NCBI GenBank assembly: GCA_965199665.1
Contig: OZ241208.1
Coordinates: 744,001-808,000 of the forward strand
Source: JAVVHH01 sp965199665
Lineage (GTDB): Bacteria > Pseudomonadota > Alphaproteobacteria > Acetobacterales > Acetobacteraceae
DNA: 64,000 nt
Direction: 5' to 3'
The notes under the pieces were generated by a model. The model did no database searches. It was not told the DNA's origin and saw nothing but the letters and a program-made list of their open reading frames with translations. A program made the position numbers and the translations under genes. Below, in pieces: positions 27,370 through 36,746 of this stretch (position 1 is the stretch's first letter; each line of letters begins with the position of its first letter).

Positions 27370-29333
27370 CGCCGCGGCACGGCCAACACGGCCGCCGTCT
27401 CCGCCGCCACACCGGCGCCCACGCCCAACGCGGCCAGCGCGGTATCGACGATGTCCTTCGCGCCCAGCTTGGCTTCCGAAATCTGCGCGGCGGGCAACCC
27501 GTGATCGATGAAGGTGTCCGGCAGCGTCATGCTGCGGATCTTCAGCTCGCCGTCCAGCAGGCCGCGCAGCGCCAGGTGGTGCATGACCGCGCTGCCGAAG
27601 CCGCCGATCGAACCCTCCTCCACCACGATGAGAACGCCGTGGTGCCGGGCCAACTGCTCCAGCAACGCGACGTCGAACGGCTTGGCAAAGCGCGCATCGG
27701 CCACCGTGCAGGAGAAGCCGTGCGCCGCCAGCGTATCGGCCGCCTTGAGGCTGTCGGCCAACCGTGTGCCGAGCGACAGGATTGCGACCGCAGACCCCTC
27801 CCGCAGGATCCGGCCCCGCCCGATCGGCAGCGGCACCCCGCGTTCCGGCAGCGTCAGGCCGAGCCCGGCGCCACGCGGGTAGCGCACCGCCGTCGGACCG
27901 TCGTCGAACGCGGCCTGCGTCGCGACCATGTGCATCAGCTCGAGCTCGTCAGCCGGTGCCATGATCGTCATGCCGGGCAGGCAGCCGAGATAGGCGAGGT
28001 CGAAGCTGCCGGCATGGGTGGCGCCGTCCGCACCCACCAACCCGGCGCGGTCGATGGCGAAGCGCACCGGCAGTTTCTGGATCGCGACGTCATGCACCAC
28101 CTGGTCGTAGGCGCGTTGCAGGAACGTGCTGTAGATGGCGCAGAACGGACGCAGCCCTTCCGTAGCCATGCCGGCCGCGAACGTCACGGCGTGCTGCTCG
28201 GCGATGCCGACGTCGAAATGGCGCTGCGGGAAGCGGGCGGCGAAGCGGTCGAGCCCGGTGCCGGACGGCATCGCGGCCGTGATCGCCACGACCCGATCGT
28301 CCACCGCGGCTTCCGCGATCAGAGCGTCGGCGAACACGCGGGTGTATTGCGGCGGGCCGGGCGGCGCCTTGACCTGCTCGCCCGTCACCACGTTGAACTT
28401 GGACACCGCGTGCAGCTTGTCAGCCGAGCTCTCTGCCGGCGCGTAGCCATGACCCTTTTTGGTGATCACGTGCAGCAGGATCGGCCCGCTTTCCTCCGCC
28501 TCGCGCAGGTTCCGCAGCACGGGAAGCAGGTGGTCGAGATTATGGCCGTCGATCGGGCCGACATAGTAGAAGCCGAGTTCCTCGAACAGCGTGCCGCCGG
28601 TCAGGATTCCGCGGGCGTATTCCTCCGCGCGCTTGGCCGTCCGCTCGAGCCCGAACGGGAAGCGCTTGGCCATCCGCGCCGCCAGGTCGCGCAGGTTGAG
28701 GAACGAGCGGCTGCTCATGAGCCGGCTTAGATACGCGCTCATCGCGCCGACCGGCGGGGCGATGGACATGTCGTTATCGTTGAGGATGACCAGCAGCCGC
28801 GACTTCATCGCGCCCGCATTGTTCATCGCCTCATAGGCCATGCCGGCGCTCATCGCGCCGTCGCCGATCACGGCGACCACGTGCCGGTCCTTCTCGCCCA
28901 GCAGATCATGCGCCACGGCCATTCCCAGCCCGGCAGAGATGCTGGTGCTGCTATGCGCAGCGCCGAACGGGTCGTACTCGCTCTCCGACCGCCGCGTGAA
29001 GCCGGACAAACCCTCGGGCTGCCGCAGCGTGCGGATGCGGTCACGGCGGCCGGTCAGGATCTTGTGGGGGTAGGTTTGATGCCCGACATCCCAGATCAGC
29101 CGATCGCGCGGCGTGTCGAAGACCGCGTGCAACGCCACCGTCAGCTCGACCACGCCGAGCGAGGCGCCCAGATGGCCACCCGTCGTGCTTACCGCGTCGA
29201 TGGTCTCGGCCCGCAACTCATCGACGATCGCCTGAAGCTGTTCGGGCGAGAAGTTTCTCAAGTCGCTGGGGATGGTGACGCGGTCCAGGGTCGTCGTCAC
29301 GGGACGGGGCGGGAGCGGCATACTCGCGTTCAT
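27366..29333 (-). CDS. dxs: 1-deoxy-D-xylulose-5-phosphate synthase
   Basis: The first and often rate-limiting MEP-pathway enzyme: thiamine-PP-dependent condensation of pyruvate with glyceraldehyde 3-phosphate. It has 655 residues from the ATG at 29333 (MNASMPLPPRPV); the longer frame upstream is not coding. The TPP-binding motif is GDGAMSAGMAYEAMNNAG, preceded by LIWDVGHQTYPHKILTGRRD. The C-terminal half has LDRFAARFPQRHFDVGIAEQ and FAIDRAGLVGADGATHAG. First gene of dxs-hpnM-hpnI-hpnJ, so precursor supply is tied to hopanoid assembly. Confidence 0.96.
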   Translation of the reverse strand: MNASMPLPPRPVTTTLDRVTIPSDLRNFSPEQLQAIVDELRAETIDAVSTTGGHLGASLGVVELTVALHAVFDTPRDRLIWDVGHQTYPHKILTGRRDRIRTLRQPEGLSGFTRRSESEYDPFGAAHSSTSISAGLGMAVAHDLLGEKDRHVVAVIGDGAMSAGMAYEAMNNAGAMKSRLLVILNDNDMSIAPPVGAMSAYLSRLMSSRSFLNLRDLAARMAKRFPFGLERTAKRAEEYARGILTGGTLFEELGFYYVGPIDGHNLDHLLPVLRNLREAEESGPILLHVITKKGHGYAPAESSADKLHAVSKFNVVTGEQVKAPPGPPQYTRVFADALIAEAAVDDRVVAITAAMPSGTGLDRFAARFPQRHFDVGIAEQHAVTFAAGMATEGLRPFCAIYSTFLQRAYDQVVHDVAIQKLPVRFAIDRAGLVGADGATHAGSFDLAYLGCLPGMTIMAPADELELMHMVATQAAFDDGPTAVRYPRGAGLGLTLPERGVPLPIGRGRILREGSAVAILSLGTRLADSLKAADTLAAHGFSCTVADARFAKPFDVALLEQLARHHGVLIVVEEGSIGGFGSAVMHHLALRGLLDGELKIRSMTLPDTFIDHGLPAAQISEAKLGAKDIVDTALAALGVGAGVAAETAAVLAVPRR

Positions 29334-29643
29334 AACGTCCTTTCGGCTTCTTTCCGCCCGAGGCGGTGCGCCAGGTTCACGGCGATGCCGGTCGGCGATC
29401 GGCGCAGACCAGAATGCAAAACCACGTCCGCATTGCCAGGGCAAGTCACGCTGAGATCACGCAACGAAACGCCTGTGCACGAATCGCGAGCGTCCAGAAT
29501 AGGCGAGGTCCGGCTCCGACGCCACCCGCTCCTGGCCATGTCGAGCACGTGTTGCGGGTTTGCCACAGCTCTCCGACAACCCTGGACATAGGGCATCGCG
29601 TCCGGGTGCAATACGATATTCTCTCATGATTGAGAGGAGTCGA

Positions 29644-30567
29644 ATGATCCAGGTGGTGTTGGCCCAACCGCGCGGTTTCTGCGCCGGTGTCGAACGAGCG
29701 ATCGAAATCGTCGAGCGCGCCTTGGTCAAGTTCGGGGCCCCGATCTACGTGCGGCATGAGATCGTCCATAATCGGCACGTGGTCGACGACCTGCGCCGGC
29801 GCGGTGCGGTGTTCGTGGACGAGTTGGACGAAATTCCGCCGGGCTCGATGACCGTGTTCAGCGCGCATGGCGTGGCTCGCCGGGTCGAGGAGGTCGCTCG
29901 AGAGCGGCGCCTGCCGGTCATCGACGCGACCTGTCCGTTGGTCGCCAAAGTGCATGGCGAAGGCCGGCGCTATGCGGCGCAGGGCAGGGAGGTCGTGCTG
30001 GTCGGGCATGCCGGTCATGCCGAAGTGGACGGCACCATCGGCCAGATTCCCGCCAAGGTGCATCTGGTGCAAACGGTGGAAGACGTTGCCGCGCTGATGG
30101 TCGCGGACCCCGCCAAACTCGCCTACGTGACGCAGACCACGCTATCGGTCGACGACACGCGCTCGATCATCGCCGCCCTGATCGAACGCTTCCCGGAGAT
30201 CATCGGGCCGGACGTACGCGATATCTGCTATGCAACGCAAAACCGTCAGCAATCGGTGCATGACCTTGCAAAGCAGGTCGACGTGATCCTTGTGGTGGGT
30301 TCGAAGAACAGTTCCAACTCCAATCGGTTGCGCGAGATCGGGTCTGAGCTCGGCAAACCAAGTTACCTGATCGATGACGCGGCCGCCTTGGACGCGTCAT
30401 GGTTCGACGGCGTGGGCCGGGTCGGCCTCACAGCGGGAGCCAGCGCGCCAGAAACGCTGGTCCAGGGCGTCATCGCCGGTCTTCGTCGCTTCGGCGAGAT
30501 CAGCGTGTCGACCTTGTCCGGCGTCGCCGAAGACGTGAAATTCAAGTTTCCGGCCGAGCTGGCTTAG
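29644..30567 (+). CDS. ispH: 4-hydroxy-3-methylbut-2-enyl diphosphate reductase
   Basis: The last MEP-pathway enzyme, a [4Fe-4S] protein that reduces HMBPP to IPP and DMAPP. It has 307 residues from the ATG at 29644, behind GAGAGGAGT. The three cluster cysteines are C13 (QPRGFCAGVERA), C97 (IDATCPLVAKVH) and C195 (RDICYATQNRQ). The active-site segments FSAHGVARRV, YVTQTTLSVDDT and GSKNSSNSNRL are intact. The gene is divergent from dxs across a ~310-bp spacer and sits 23 bp before hpnH. Confidence 0.97.
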   Translation: MIQVVLAQPRGFCAGVERAIEIVERALVKFGAPIYVRHEIVHNRHVVDDLRRRGAVFVDELDEIPPGSMTVFSAHGVARRVEEVARERRLPVIDATCPLVAKVHGEGRRYAAQGREVVLVGHAGHAEVDGTIGQIPAKVHLVQTVEDVAALMVADPAKLAYVTQTTLSVDDTRSIIAALIERFPEIIGPDVRDICYATQNRQQSVHDLAKQVDVILVVGSKNSSNSNRLREIGSELGKPSYLIDDAAALDASWFDGVGRVGLTAGASAPETLVQGVIAGLRRFGEISVSTLSGVAEDVKFKFPAELA

Positions 30568-30590
30568 CTCAGTCGAGGGAAATCAGCCGC

Positions 30591-31739
30591 ATGTCCGTTC
30601 CGCTCAGGCAAGTCGTCAAGGTCGGTGCCTACGTCGTCCGGCAACATTTCGCCGGCGTCAAACGCTACCCGCTGGTTCTCATGCTGGAGCCATTGTTCCG
30701 CTGCAACCTCGCCTGTTCGGGGTGCGGGAAGATCGACTACCCGGCAGAAATCCTGAACCAGCGTATCTCGGTTGCCGACGCGCTCGCCGCGGTTGACGAG
30801 TGCGGCGCGCCCATCGTCGCCATCGCCGGTGGCGAGCCGCTGCTGCACAAGGAGATGCCGGAGATCGTCAAGGGTATCCTGGCGCGCAAGAAGTTCGTCT
30901 ACCTGTGCACTAATGCCCTGCTGCTCGAGAAAAAGATGGAGCAGTACGAGCCGCACCCGTATTTCAGCTGGGACGTCCATCTCGACGGCGACAAGGAGAT
31001 GCACGACAAGTCCGTCAGCCAGGACGGGACCTATGATCGCGCCGTGGCAGCGATCAAGAAGGCCAAGGAGCGCGGCTTCCGCCTCAGCATTAACTGCACC
31101 TTGTTCGACGGCGCGCAGCCCGAGCGCGTGGCGAAGTTCTTCGACAGCGTCATGGCCATGGGCGTTGACGGCATCATGACCTCACCGGGCTATGCCTACG
31201 AGCGCGCGCCGGACCAGGCCCACTTCCTGACCCGGCAGAAGACCAAGCAGCTCTTCCGCGACATCCTCAAGCAGGGGAAGGGCAAGGGCTGGCGGTTCAC
31301 GCAGTCGCCGCTGTTCATGAGCTTCCTCGCCGGCAATGAGAACTACAAGTGCACGCCGTGGGGTAAGCCGACCCGCAACGTGTTCGGCTGGCAGCGCCCC
31401 TGCTACCTGCTCGGCGAGGGTTACACCAAGACGTTCAAAGAGCTGATGGACAGCACCGATTGGGACAAGTACGGCACCGGTGCCTACGAGAAGTGCGCCA
31501 ATTGCATGGTGCATTCAGGCTACGAGAGCACCGCGGTGATGGATGCCGTCGCCTCGCCGCTGAAGACCATGCGCATCGCCATGCGTGGTCCCAAGCTCGA
31601 CGGCGACATGGCGCCGGAGATCGACCTGTCTCAGCAGCGCCCGGCCGAGTACGTCTTCAGCCGGCACGTGCAGTCGAAGATGGCCGAGCTGCGCCACAAG
31701 AAGCCATCCAAGGAACAAGTCGCCGACGCGGCAGACTGA
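30591..31739 (+). CDS. hpnH: Hopanoid biosynthesis radical SAM protein HpnH
   Basis: Adds the adenosyl group to diploptene, the first step of extended hopanoids. It has 382 residues from the ATG at 30591, preceded by GAGGGA. The radical SAM cluster motif is LEPLFRCNLACSGCGKIDY with C38, C42 and C45. The C-terminal cysteines (YKCTPWGKPTRN, RPCYLLGEGY, YEKCANCMVHSGYE) fit an auxiliary or SPASM-like region of this family. Probably co-transcribed with ispH. Confidence 0.96.
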   Translation: MSVPLRQVVKVGAYVVRQHFAGVKRYPLVLMLEPLFRCNLACSGCGKIDYPAEILNQRISVADALAAVDECGAPIVAIAGGEPLLHKEMPEIVKGILARKKFVYLCTNALLLEKKMEQYEPHPYFSWDVHLDGDKEMHDKSVSQDGTYDRAVAAIKKAKERGFRLSINCTLFDGAQPERVAKFFDSVMAMGVDGIMTSPGYAYERAPDQAHFLTRQKTKQLFRDILKQGKGKGWRFTQSPLFMSFLAGNENYKCTPWGKPTRNVFGWQRPCYLLGEGYTKTFKELMDSTDWDKYGTGAYEKCANCMVHSGYESTAVMDAVASPLKTMRIAMRGPKLDGDMAPEIDLSQQRPAEYVFSRHVQSKMAELRHKKPSKEQVADAAD

Positions 31740-31746
31740 ACGCCAT

Positions 31747-31779
31747 CTCCACCCTGGCCGAACTGAGGCTGGGGTGGAG
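31747..31779. terminator. Hairpin after hpnH
   Basis: CTCCACCC/GGGTGGAG extends inward through TGGCC/GGCTG (two wobble pairs) around the 7-nt loop GAACTGA. It lies between the convergent hpnH and the 31794 gene and may work for both. Confidence 0.6.
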
Positions 31780-31793
31780 AACTCCCTCGCGGC

Positions 31794-32141
31794 TCAGTCG
31801 CCCGTCGCGGCCTCCGCAAGGCTTGTGTCCACGTATTCAGGCGTCAGTGCCGCGCAGATCTGCTGCTTGTTGGCACCGACCTGAGCGCCTACTGCCTTCA
31901 TCGCTTCGGTGAATTCGGCCTCGTTCATGTCCTTCTGTGCCTTGGCCGACTGCTCGAGACCGGTATTTAGCTTGGACGTTTGCGCCGGTGTCAGCTTGGT
32001 CTGGCAGGAGCGGGTCATGACCGCCAACGTCCCGTAGGACAGCATGCGCTTGGTGTCGGCGGACAATTCCGGATCGTCCGCCCAGGCCGGCGCGGTCAGC
32101 GACAAGCAGGCGGCGGCGACCAGCACGTAATTCGTTCGCAT
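31794..32141 (-). CDS. Small exported protein, unknown
   Basis: A 115-residue protein with a clear signal peptide (MRTNYVLVAAACLSLTAPAWA, cleavage after AWA). The mature part is helical and has two cysteines (VMTRSCQTKL and ANKQQICAALTPE) that could form a disulfide. No family recognised. It is convergent with hpnH and follows the ABC exporter gene's 3' end on the same strand. Confidence 0.75.
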   Translation of the reverse strand: MRTNYVLVAAACLSLTAPAWADDPELSADTKRMLSYGTLAVMTRSCQTKLTPAQTSKLNTGLEQSAKAQKDMNEAEFTEAMKAVGAQVGANKQQICAALTPEYVDTSLAEAATGD

Positions 32142-32206
32142 CGGGAGCTCTCACATTTGCTCCCGCAGCCTATCGCAAGGAAGTTACCGAGTGGTTAGGG
32201 GCGGCC

Positions 32207-34048
32207 TCAGCCAGCCACGAAGCCCCCGGATTGCCGATTCCACGCCCGCGCATAGGCACCGCCCGCCGCCAGCAGGCCGGCGTGAGTCCCGGTCTCGACT
32301 ATCCGCCCGGCTTCCAGCATCACGAGCCGGTCCATCCGTGCGATTGTCGACAGCCGATGCGCGATCGCGATCACGGTCCGTCCCTCCATCAGCACGTCCA
32401 GTTGCTCCTGAATCGCGGCTTCCACCTCGCTATCCAGCGCCGATGTCGCCTCGTCCAATACCAGGATCGGCGCGTCCTTCAGGATCACCCGCGCGATCGC
32501 GACCCGCTGGCGCTGCCCGCCGGATAGCTTGACCCCGCGCTCGCCGACATGCGCGTCATACCCGCGCCGCCCGTTCCAATCCTCCAGCTCCAGGATGAAC
32601 TCGTGCGCTTCGGCCCGCCGCGCTGCCGCCTCGACCTCGCCATCGGACGCGCCGGGCCGACCGTAACGGATGTTCTCCCGAATGGAGCGGTGCAGCAGCG
32701 ACGTGTCCTGCGTCACCATGGCGATCTGCGTCCGTAGGCTCTCGCCGGTCACGCCCGCAATGTCCTGCCCGTCGATGGTGATCCGCCCCTGATCAGGTCG
32801 ATGAAAGCCGAGCAGCAGGTTGACCAGCGTGGATTTGCCCGCGCCCGACCGACCCACCAGCCCGATCCGCTCCCCCGGCCGCACCATGAGATCGATCCCA
32901 TGCAGGACGCCGCATTCGGTCCCGTAACCGAAATCGACCGCATCGAACCGGATCTCGCCGCCTGCCAGCGTCAGCTTCCGCGCGCCCGGCGCATCCGGCA
33001 TCAGCGGCGGGACAGCGATCGAGCGCATGCCGTCCTGCACCTGGCCCAAATTCTCGAAAATGCCGGTGATGCTCCGTGCCACCCAGCCGGCCATGTTGGT
33101 GATCTGGAACGCCAGCGGCAGCGCTGTCGCGACCGTGGCGACCTCGATCTCTCCCTGCCGCCACAGCATCAGGGCGACCAAGCCGGTCGCCGCCAGCAAG
33201 GCGGCGTTGATGAGCGCCAGCCCGCCCGTCAAAGCGGTGATCGCCCGCGTCTGCGCCTGAAATGTCTCCGTGTGCGCCAGCAGCGCCTCGCGGACGAAAT
33301 CGTCCTCCTCGTCGGCGCGGGCAAACAGTTTCACGGTCAGGATGTTGGTGTAGCTGTCCACCACGCGCCCGGTCAGCAGCGATCGTGCCTCGCTATTGGC
33401 GCGCGACCGCTCCCGCAGCCTCGGCACCATGGCCGTCAGCAGCCAGCCATAAAGCACGAACCAGGCGGCGATGGGCACCGCCAACCGCCAATCCACCGCG
33501 CCCAGCAGCACGATCGCGCTGCCACCGTACAGCACGATGTACCAAACCGCATCCACGCCCACGACCATCACGTCGCGGAGCGCCGGCCCGGTCTGGATCA
33601 CGCGGTTGGCGATCCGGCCGGCGAAATCGTTCTGGAAGAAGGTCCAGCTCTGGCGGACCACGTGCCAATGGCTCTGCCAGCGGATGCGGTTGGCCAGCGC
33701 CGGGTTGATCGACTGGTTGGTCAGCAGGAATTCGCTCAGCAGCGCCGCCGGCCGCGCCAGCAGGATCAGCGCCGCCATCGCCAGCAGCTGGCCGCCTTGC
33801 TCGGCAAACAACGTCTCGCGCGAGTGGGTCGCCACCAGCCCGGCGATCCGCCCGATGCAGACGGGGATCAGCAGGTCGAACCCCGCCGTGAACAGCCCGG
33901 CCACCAGCAGCGCCAGCAACACCCCGCGCGCCTGCCGCGCGAAATACCAGAAGAACGCGATCGTGCCGGCCGGCGGCGAGGCGGTCGGCACCGGCCCCGC
34001 CGGCGCAACCAGCCGCTCGAAGAAACTGACCACCCGGCGAAACAACAT
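32207..34048 (-). CDS. ABC transporter, fused membrane and ATPase domains
   Basis: A 613-residue half-transporter exporter. The N-terminal ~330 residues hold about six membrane helices (FFWYFARQARGVLLALLVAG onward). The ATPase domain has Walker A (VGRSGAGKSTLVNLLLG), the signature (VKLSGGQRQRVAIARVI), Walker B (PILVLDEATSALDSE) and the H-loop (AIAHRLSTI). The start is the ATG at 34048. Similar to lipid- and multidrug-export (MsbA-like) proteins; it works as a homodimer. The cargo is unknown. It is divergent from the BenE-like gene. Confidence 0.93.
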   Translation of the reverse strand: MLFRRVVSFFERLVAPAGPVPTASPPAGTIAFFWYFARQARGVLLALLVAGLFTAGFDLLIPVCIGRIAGLVATHSRETLFAEQGGQLLAMAALILLARPAALLSEFLLTNQSINPALANRIRWQSHWHVVRQSWTFFQNDFAGRIANRVIQTGPALRDVMVVGVDAVWYIVLYGGSAIVLLGAVDWRLAVPIAAWFVLYGWLLTAMVPRLRERSRANSEARSLLTGRVVDSYTNILTVKLFARADEEDDFVREALLAHTETFQAQTRAITALTGGLALINAALLAATGLVALMLWRQGEIEVATVATALPLAFQITNMAGWVARSITGIFENLGQVQDGMRSIAVPPLMPDAPGARKLTLAGGEIRFDAVDFGYGTECGVLHGIDLMVRPGERIGLVGRSGAGKSTLVNLLLGFHRPDQGRITIDGQDIAGVTGESLRTQIAMVTQDTSLLHRSIRENIRYGRPGASDGEVEAAARRAEAHEFILELEDWNGRRGYDAHVGERGVKLSGGQRQRVAIARVILKDAPILVLDEATSALDSEVEAAIQEQLDVLMEGRTVIAIAHRLSTIARMDRLVMLEAGRIVETGTHAGLLAAGGAYARAWNRQSGGFVAG

Positions 34049-34120
34049 GGGGCTGCACTGCACGTCCGCGGGGGTGACGGTCAATGCGCCCGCCGTCACA
34101 ATGTGCCGAGGAGGTCCCCT

Positions 34121-35269
34121 TTGCGCTTCTCGGTCATCGCCTCCGCCCTCGTTGCCGCCCTGGTCGGGTTCGGCGGCACCCTCGCCATCATCGTCGAAGC
34201 CACCCGCCACCTCGGCGCCACCCCCGAGCAGACCACCTCCTGGGTCGTCGCGCTCTGCCTCGGCATGGGCGCCACCAGCACCTGGCTCAGCCTGCGCGCC
34301 CGCATGCCGATCGTGACCGCCTGGTCGTTGGCCGGCGCCGTCCTCATCATCGCCACCCCGCCCGGTACCACCCTGGGTCACGCCATTGCCGCCTCCATCT
34401 TCGCCGGCGTGGTCACCGTGCTGGCCGGGTCGGTCCCGGCGCTCGGCGCCTGGCTTGGGCGGCTGCCCGCCTCCATCGCCGGCGGCATGCTTGCCGGGTT
34501 GCTGCTGCGCTTCGCCATCGGCCTGTTCGTCGGCGCGCAAACCTCGCCCGCGCTCGTCCTGCCGCTCGTGGGCATCTTCCTGCTTGCCCGGCTACTGCAT
34601 CCGGCGTCCGCGCCGCTGATCGTCATCGTGCTGGCGCTGCCGCTCGCCTGGCTCGAGGGCTACGCCTTGCCGAGCCTGGCCGCGTCGCTCCCCCGCATGA
34701 CGGTCATGGTGCCCGAGCTCTCGATCCCGAGCCTGATCAGCCTCGGCATCCCACTCTTCCTCGTCACTATGGCAACGCAGCAGATCTCTGGCGTCGCCGT
34801 GCTCCGCACGGCCGGCTACGCCCCGCCGGTCGGCCAGAGCTTCGTCGTCACCGGCCTGGCCACGATCTTGCTGGCCCCATTCGGCGGTTTCTCGATCAAT
34901 CTTTCCAGCGTCACGGCGTCCATCTGCACCGGCCCCGACACGCACCCCGATCCGGCGAAGCGCTATCTCGCCGGCCCCATCTACGGCCTGTGCTACCTCG
35001 GCTTTGCGCTCGGCGGCGGCGCGCTGGCGAGCTTCCTGATCGCATTGCCGCCGATCCTGGTGGCCGCCGTGGCCGGCATCGCCCTGATCGCGCCGCTGAC
35101 GGGAGCCCTCGCCGCTGCGCTGCATCGCGATACCGAGCGCTTCCCCGCCGTCCTCGCCTTCGTGGTCACCGCCTCCAACATGAGCCTGCTGGGCATCGGC
35201 GGCGCCTTCTGGGGTCTGCTGGCGGGTGTCGCAGCGCTCGGTCTCGACCGCCTCGCCAAACGCGGCTGA
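34121..35269 (+). CDS. BenE-family (benzoate/H+ symporter-like) membrane transporter
   Basis: A 382-residue polytopic membrane protein with about twelve helices. The start is a TTG with a strong AGGAGG seven bases ahead. Family segments include WVVALCLGMGATSTWLSL, LTGALAAALHR and NLSSVTASICTGPDTHPDP, the last close to the consensus of the BenE/NCS1-like group. It probably imports an aromatic acid or related anion with protons; no catabolic genes are adjacent. Confidence 0.88.
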   Translation: MRFSVIASALVAALVGFGGTLAIIVEATRHLGATPEQTTSWVVALCLGMGATSTWLSLRARMPIVTAWSLAGAVLIIATPPGTTLGHAIAASIFAGVVTVLAGSVPALGAWLGRLPASIAGGMLAGLLLRFAIGLFVGAQTSPALVLPLVGIFLLARLLHPASAPLIVIVLALPLAWLEGYALPSLAASLPRMTVMVPELSIPSLISLGIPLFLVTMATQQISGVAVLRTAGYAPPVGQSFVVTGLATILLAPFGGFSINLSSVTASICTGPDTHPDPAKRYLAGPIYGLCYLGFALGGGALASFLIALPPILVAAVAGIALIAPLTGALAAALHRDTERFPAVLAFVVTASNMSLLGIGGAFWGLLAGVAALGLDRLAKRG

Positions 35270-35291
35270 CGGTGCGCGCGCTGCGTCCGGT

Positions 35292-36584
35292 TTAGTCCGC
35301 GCCGGCCAACACCGGCGCTGCAACCGGGCGCACCCGTGCGAACAACACGGCGACCGCCGCGACCAGGCACATGACGCCGGCCGCGTAGAACGCCGGCAGG
35401 TAGCTGGACAGCACGTCCCGCGAGACGCCTGCGAGCAGCGCCGCCGTCGCCGCGCCGAGCTGGTGCGCCGCGAAAACCCAGCCGAAAATCAACGGTCCCT
35501 GGTCCCGCCCGAACGCCTTGGTCGACAACTTGACCGTTGGCGGCACCGTCGCGATCCAGTCGAGCCCGTAGAACACCGCGAACAGCGACAGGCCGTAGAG
35601 CGTGAAATCGGTGAACGGCAGCGCGATCAGCGACAGGCCGCGCAGCCCGTAATACCAGAACAGCAGCCATCGATTGTCGTAACGGTCCGACAACCAGCCG
35701 GACGCCACCGTGCCAATGAAGTCGAACGCGCCCATCATCGCCAGCACGGATGCCGCTTGCACCTCGCCCAGGCCGAAATCGTGGCAGAGCGGGATGAAAT
35801 GCGTCTGGATCAGCCCGTTGGTGCTCAGCCCGCAGATAAAGAACGATCCGGCGAGCACCCAGAACACCGGAACGGTCGCTGCCTGCCGCAACACGCCGAA
35901 CGTGGCGGCCACCGGGTTGCCCACGGGCTTGCGCGCCAGCACCGGCGCCGCCGTACTGCCATAGGGCGCCAGGCCGAGTTCGGCCGGGTCGTTGCGCCCC
36001 AGCAGCAGCGCGATCAGGCCCGCGACCAAGCACGCGGCGATCGCCGGCATCGCCGCCAGCCGCCAGCCGATATGCTCGGCCAGGTAAGCTGCCAGCGGCA
36101 TGATCGCGAGTTGCCCCGTCGCCGAGCTTGCCCCCAGCAGCCCCATCACCAGCCCGCGCCGCTCGACGAACCAACGGTTCGACACCGTCGCCCCCAGCAC
36201 CATCGCCGTCAGCCCGGAGCCGATGCCCAGCACCAGTCCCCAGGTCACCCACAGCATCCAGGTCGCCGTGATCTGCGTCGCCGCCGCCAGCCCGGCGCTG
36301 ATCAGCACGATCGCGGTCACCACCGTCGCCCGGTAGCCGTAGCGCACCAGGATCGTCGCCGCGAACGGCCCCATCAGCCCAAACAGCACCAGTCGCAGCG
36401 CCAGCGCGCCCGAGATCGCCGTCACCGCCCAGCCGAACTCCGTCCGCAACGGCAGCAGCATCACACCCGGCACTCCGAGCGCCGCCGAGGTGGACAGCAT
36501 GACCAGGAACGTCACCGCCGCCATCACCCAACCGTAATGGATGCCACGCCGGGCCAGCATCGGCGCCACGAGATGAGCCAGCAT
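35292..36584 (-). CDS. Major facilitator superfamily transporter
   Basis: A 430-residue protein with twelve expected membrane helices. The first cytoplasmic loop has LVLFGLMGPFAATILVRYG; helix 4 onward shows GLVLGIGSGLTAMVLGATVSN and RRGLVMGLLGASSATGQLA, the pattern of the oxalate/formate antiporter-like group. The second half has GTVASGWLSDRYDNRWLLFW. Transported substrate is unknown. It converges with the BenE-like gene, leaving 22 bp between stops. Confidence 0.88.
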   Translation of the reverse strand: MLAHLVAPMLARRGIHYGWVMAAVTFLVMLSTSAALGVPGVMLLPLRTEFGWAVTAISGALALRLVLFGLMGPFAATILVRYGYRATVVTAIVLISAGLAAATQITATWMLWVTWGLVLGIGSGLTAMVLGATVSNRWFVERRGLVMGLLGASSATGQLAIMPLAAYLAEHIGWRLAAMPAIAACLVAGLIALLLGRNDPAELGLAPYGSTAAPVLARKPVGNPVAATFGVLRQAATVPVFWVLAGSFFICGLSTNGLIQTHFIPLCHDFGLGEVQAASVLAMMGAFDFIGTVASGWLSDRYDNRWLLFWYYGLRGLSLIALPFTDFTLYGLSLFAVFYGLDWIATVPPTVKLSTKAFGRDQGPLIFGWVFAAHQLGAATAALLAGVSRDVLSSYLPAFYAAGVMCLVAAVAVLFARVRPVAAPVLAGAD

Positions 36585-36680
36585 CGAACGCTCTCCGAAA
36601 ACTCACCGCCGGTTTACGCGCATATGCACTCAATCGCAAGAACCTGCCTCTTTGATCCCATGAACCCCTTTTCACCCGGC

Positions 36681-36705
36681 GGAAATCACCCGGTAGGACG
36701 ACGTT
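36681..36705 (+). promoter_or_regulatory. EcfG-like stress promoter ahead of degP
   Basis: GGAAA, a 16-nt spacer and CGTT stand about 40 nt upstream of the protease ATG. The alphaproteobacterial general-stress sigma EcfG recognises GGAAC-N16/17-CGTT, so this is one mismatch from consensus with correct spacing. Confidence 0.4.
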
Positions 36706-36746
36706 CCTTATGTGTGGATGAGCGAAACCCCAGCCCCGAGGACTTC

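Noticed and set aside
32801..35269. An 822-codon open frame on the plus strand
   Set aside because: Its first part is antisense to the ABC exporter; only the part from the TTG at 34121, after AGGAGG, is the BenE-like gene.
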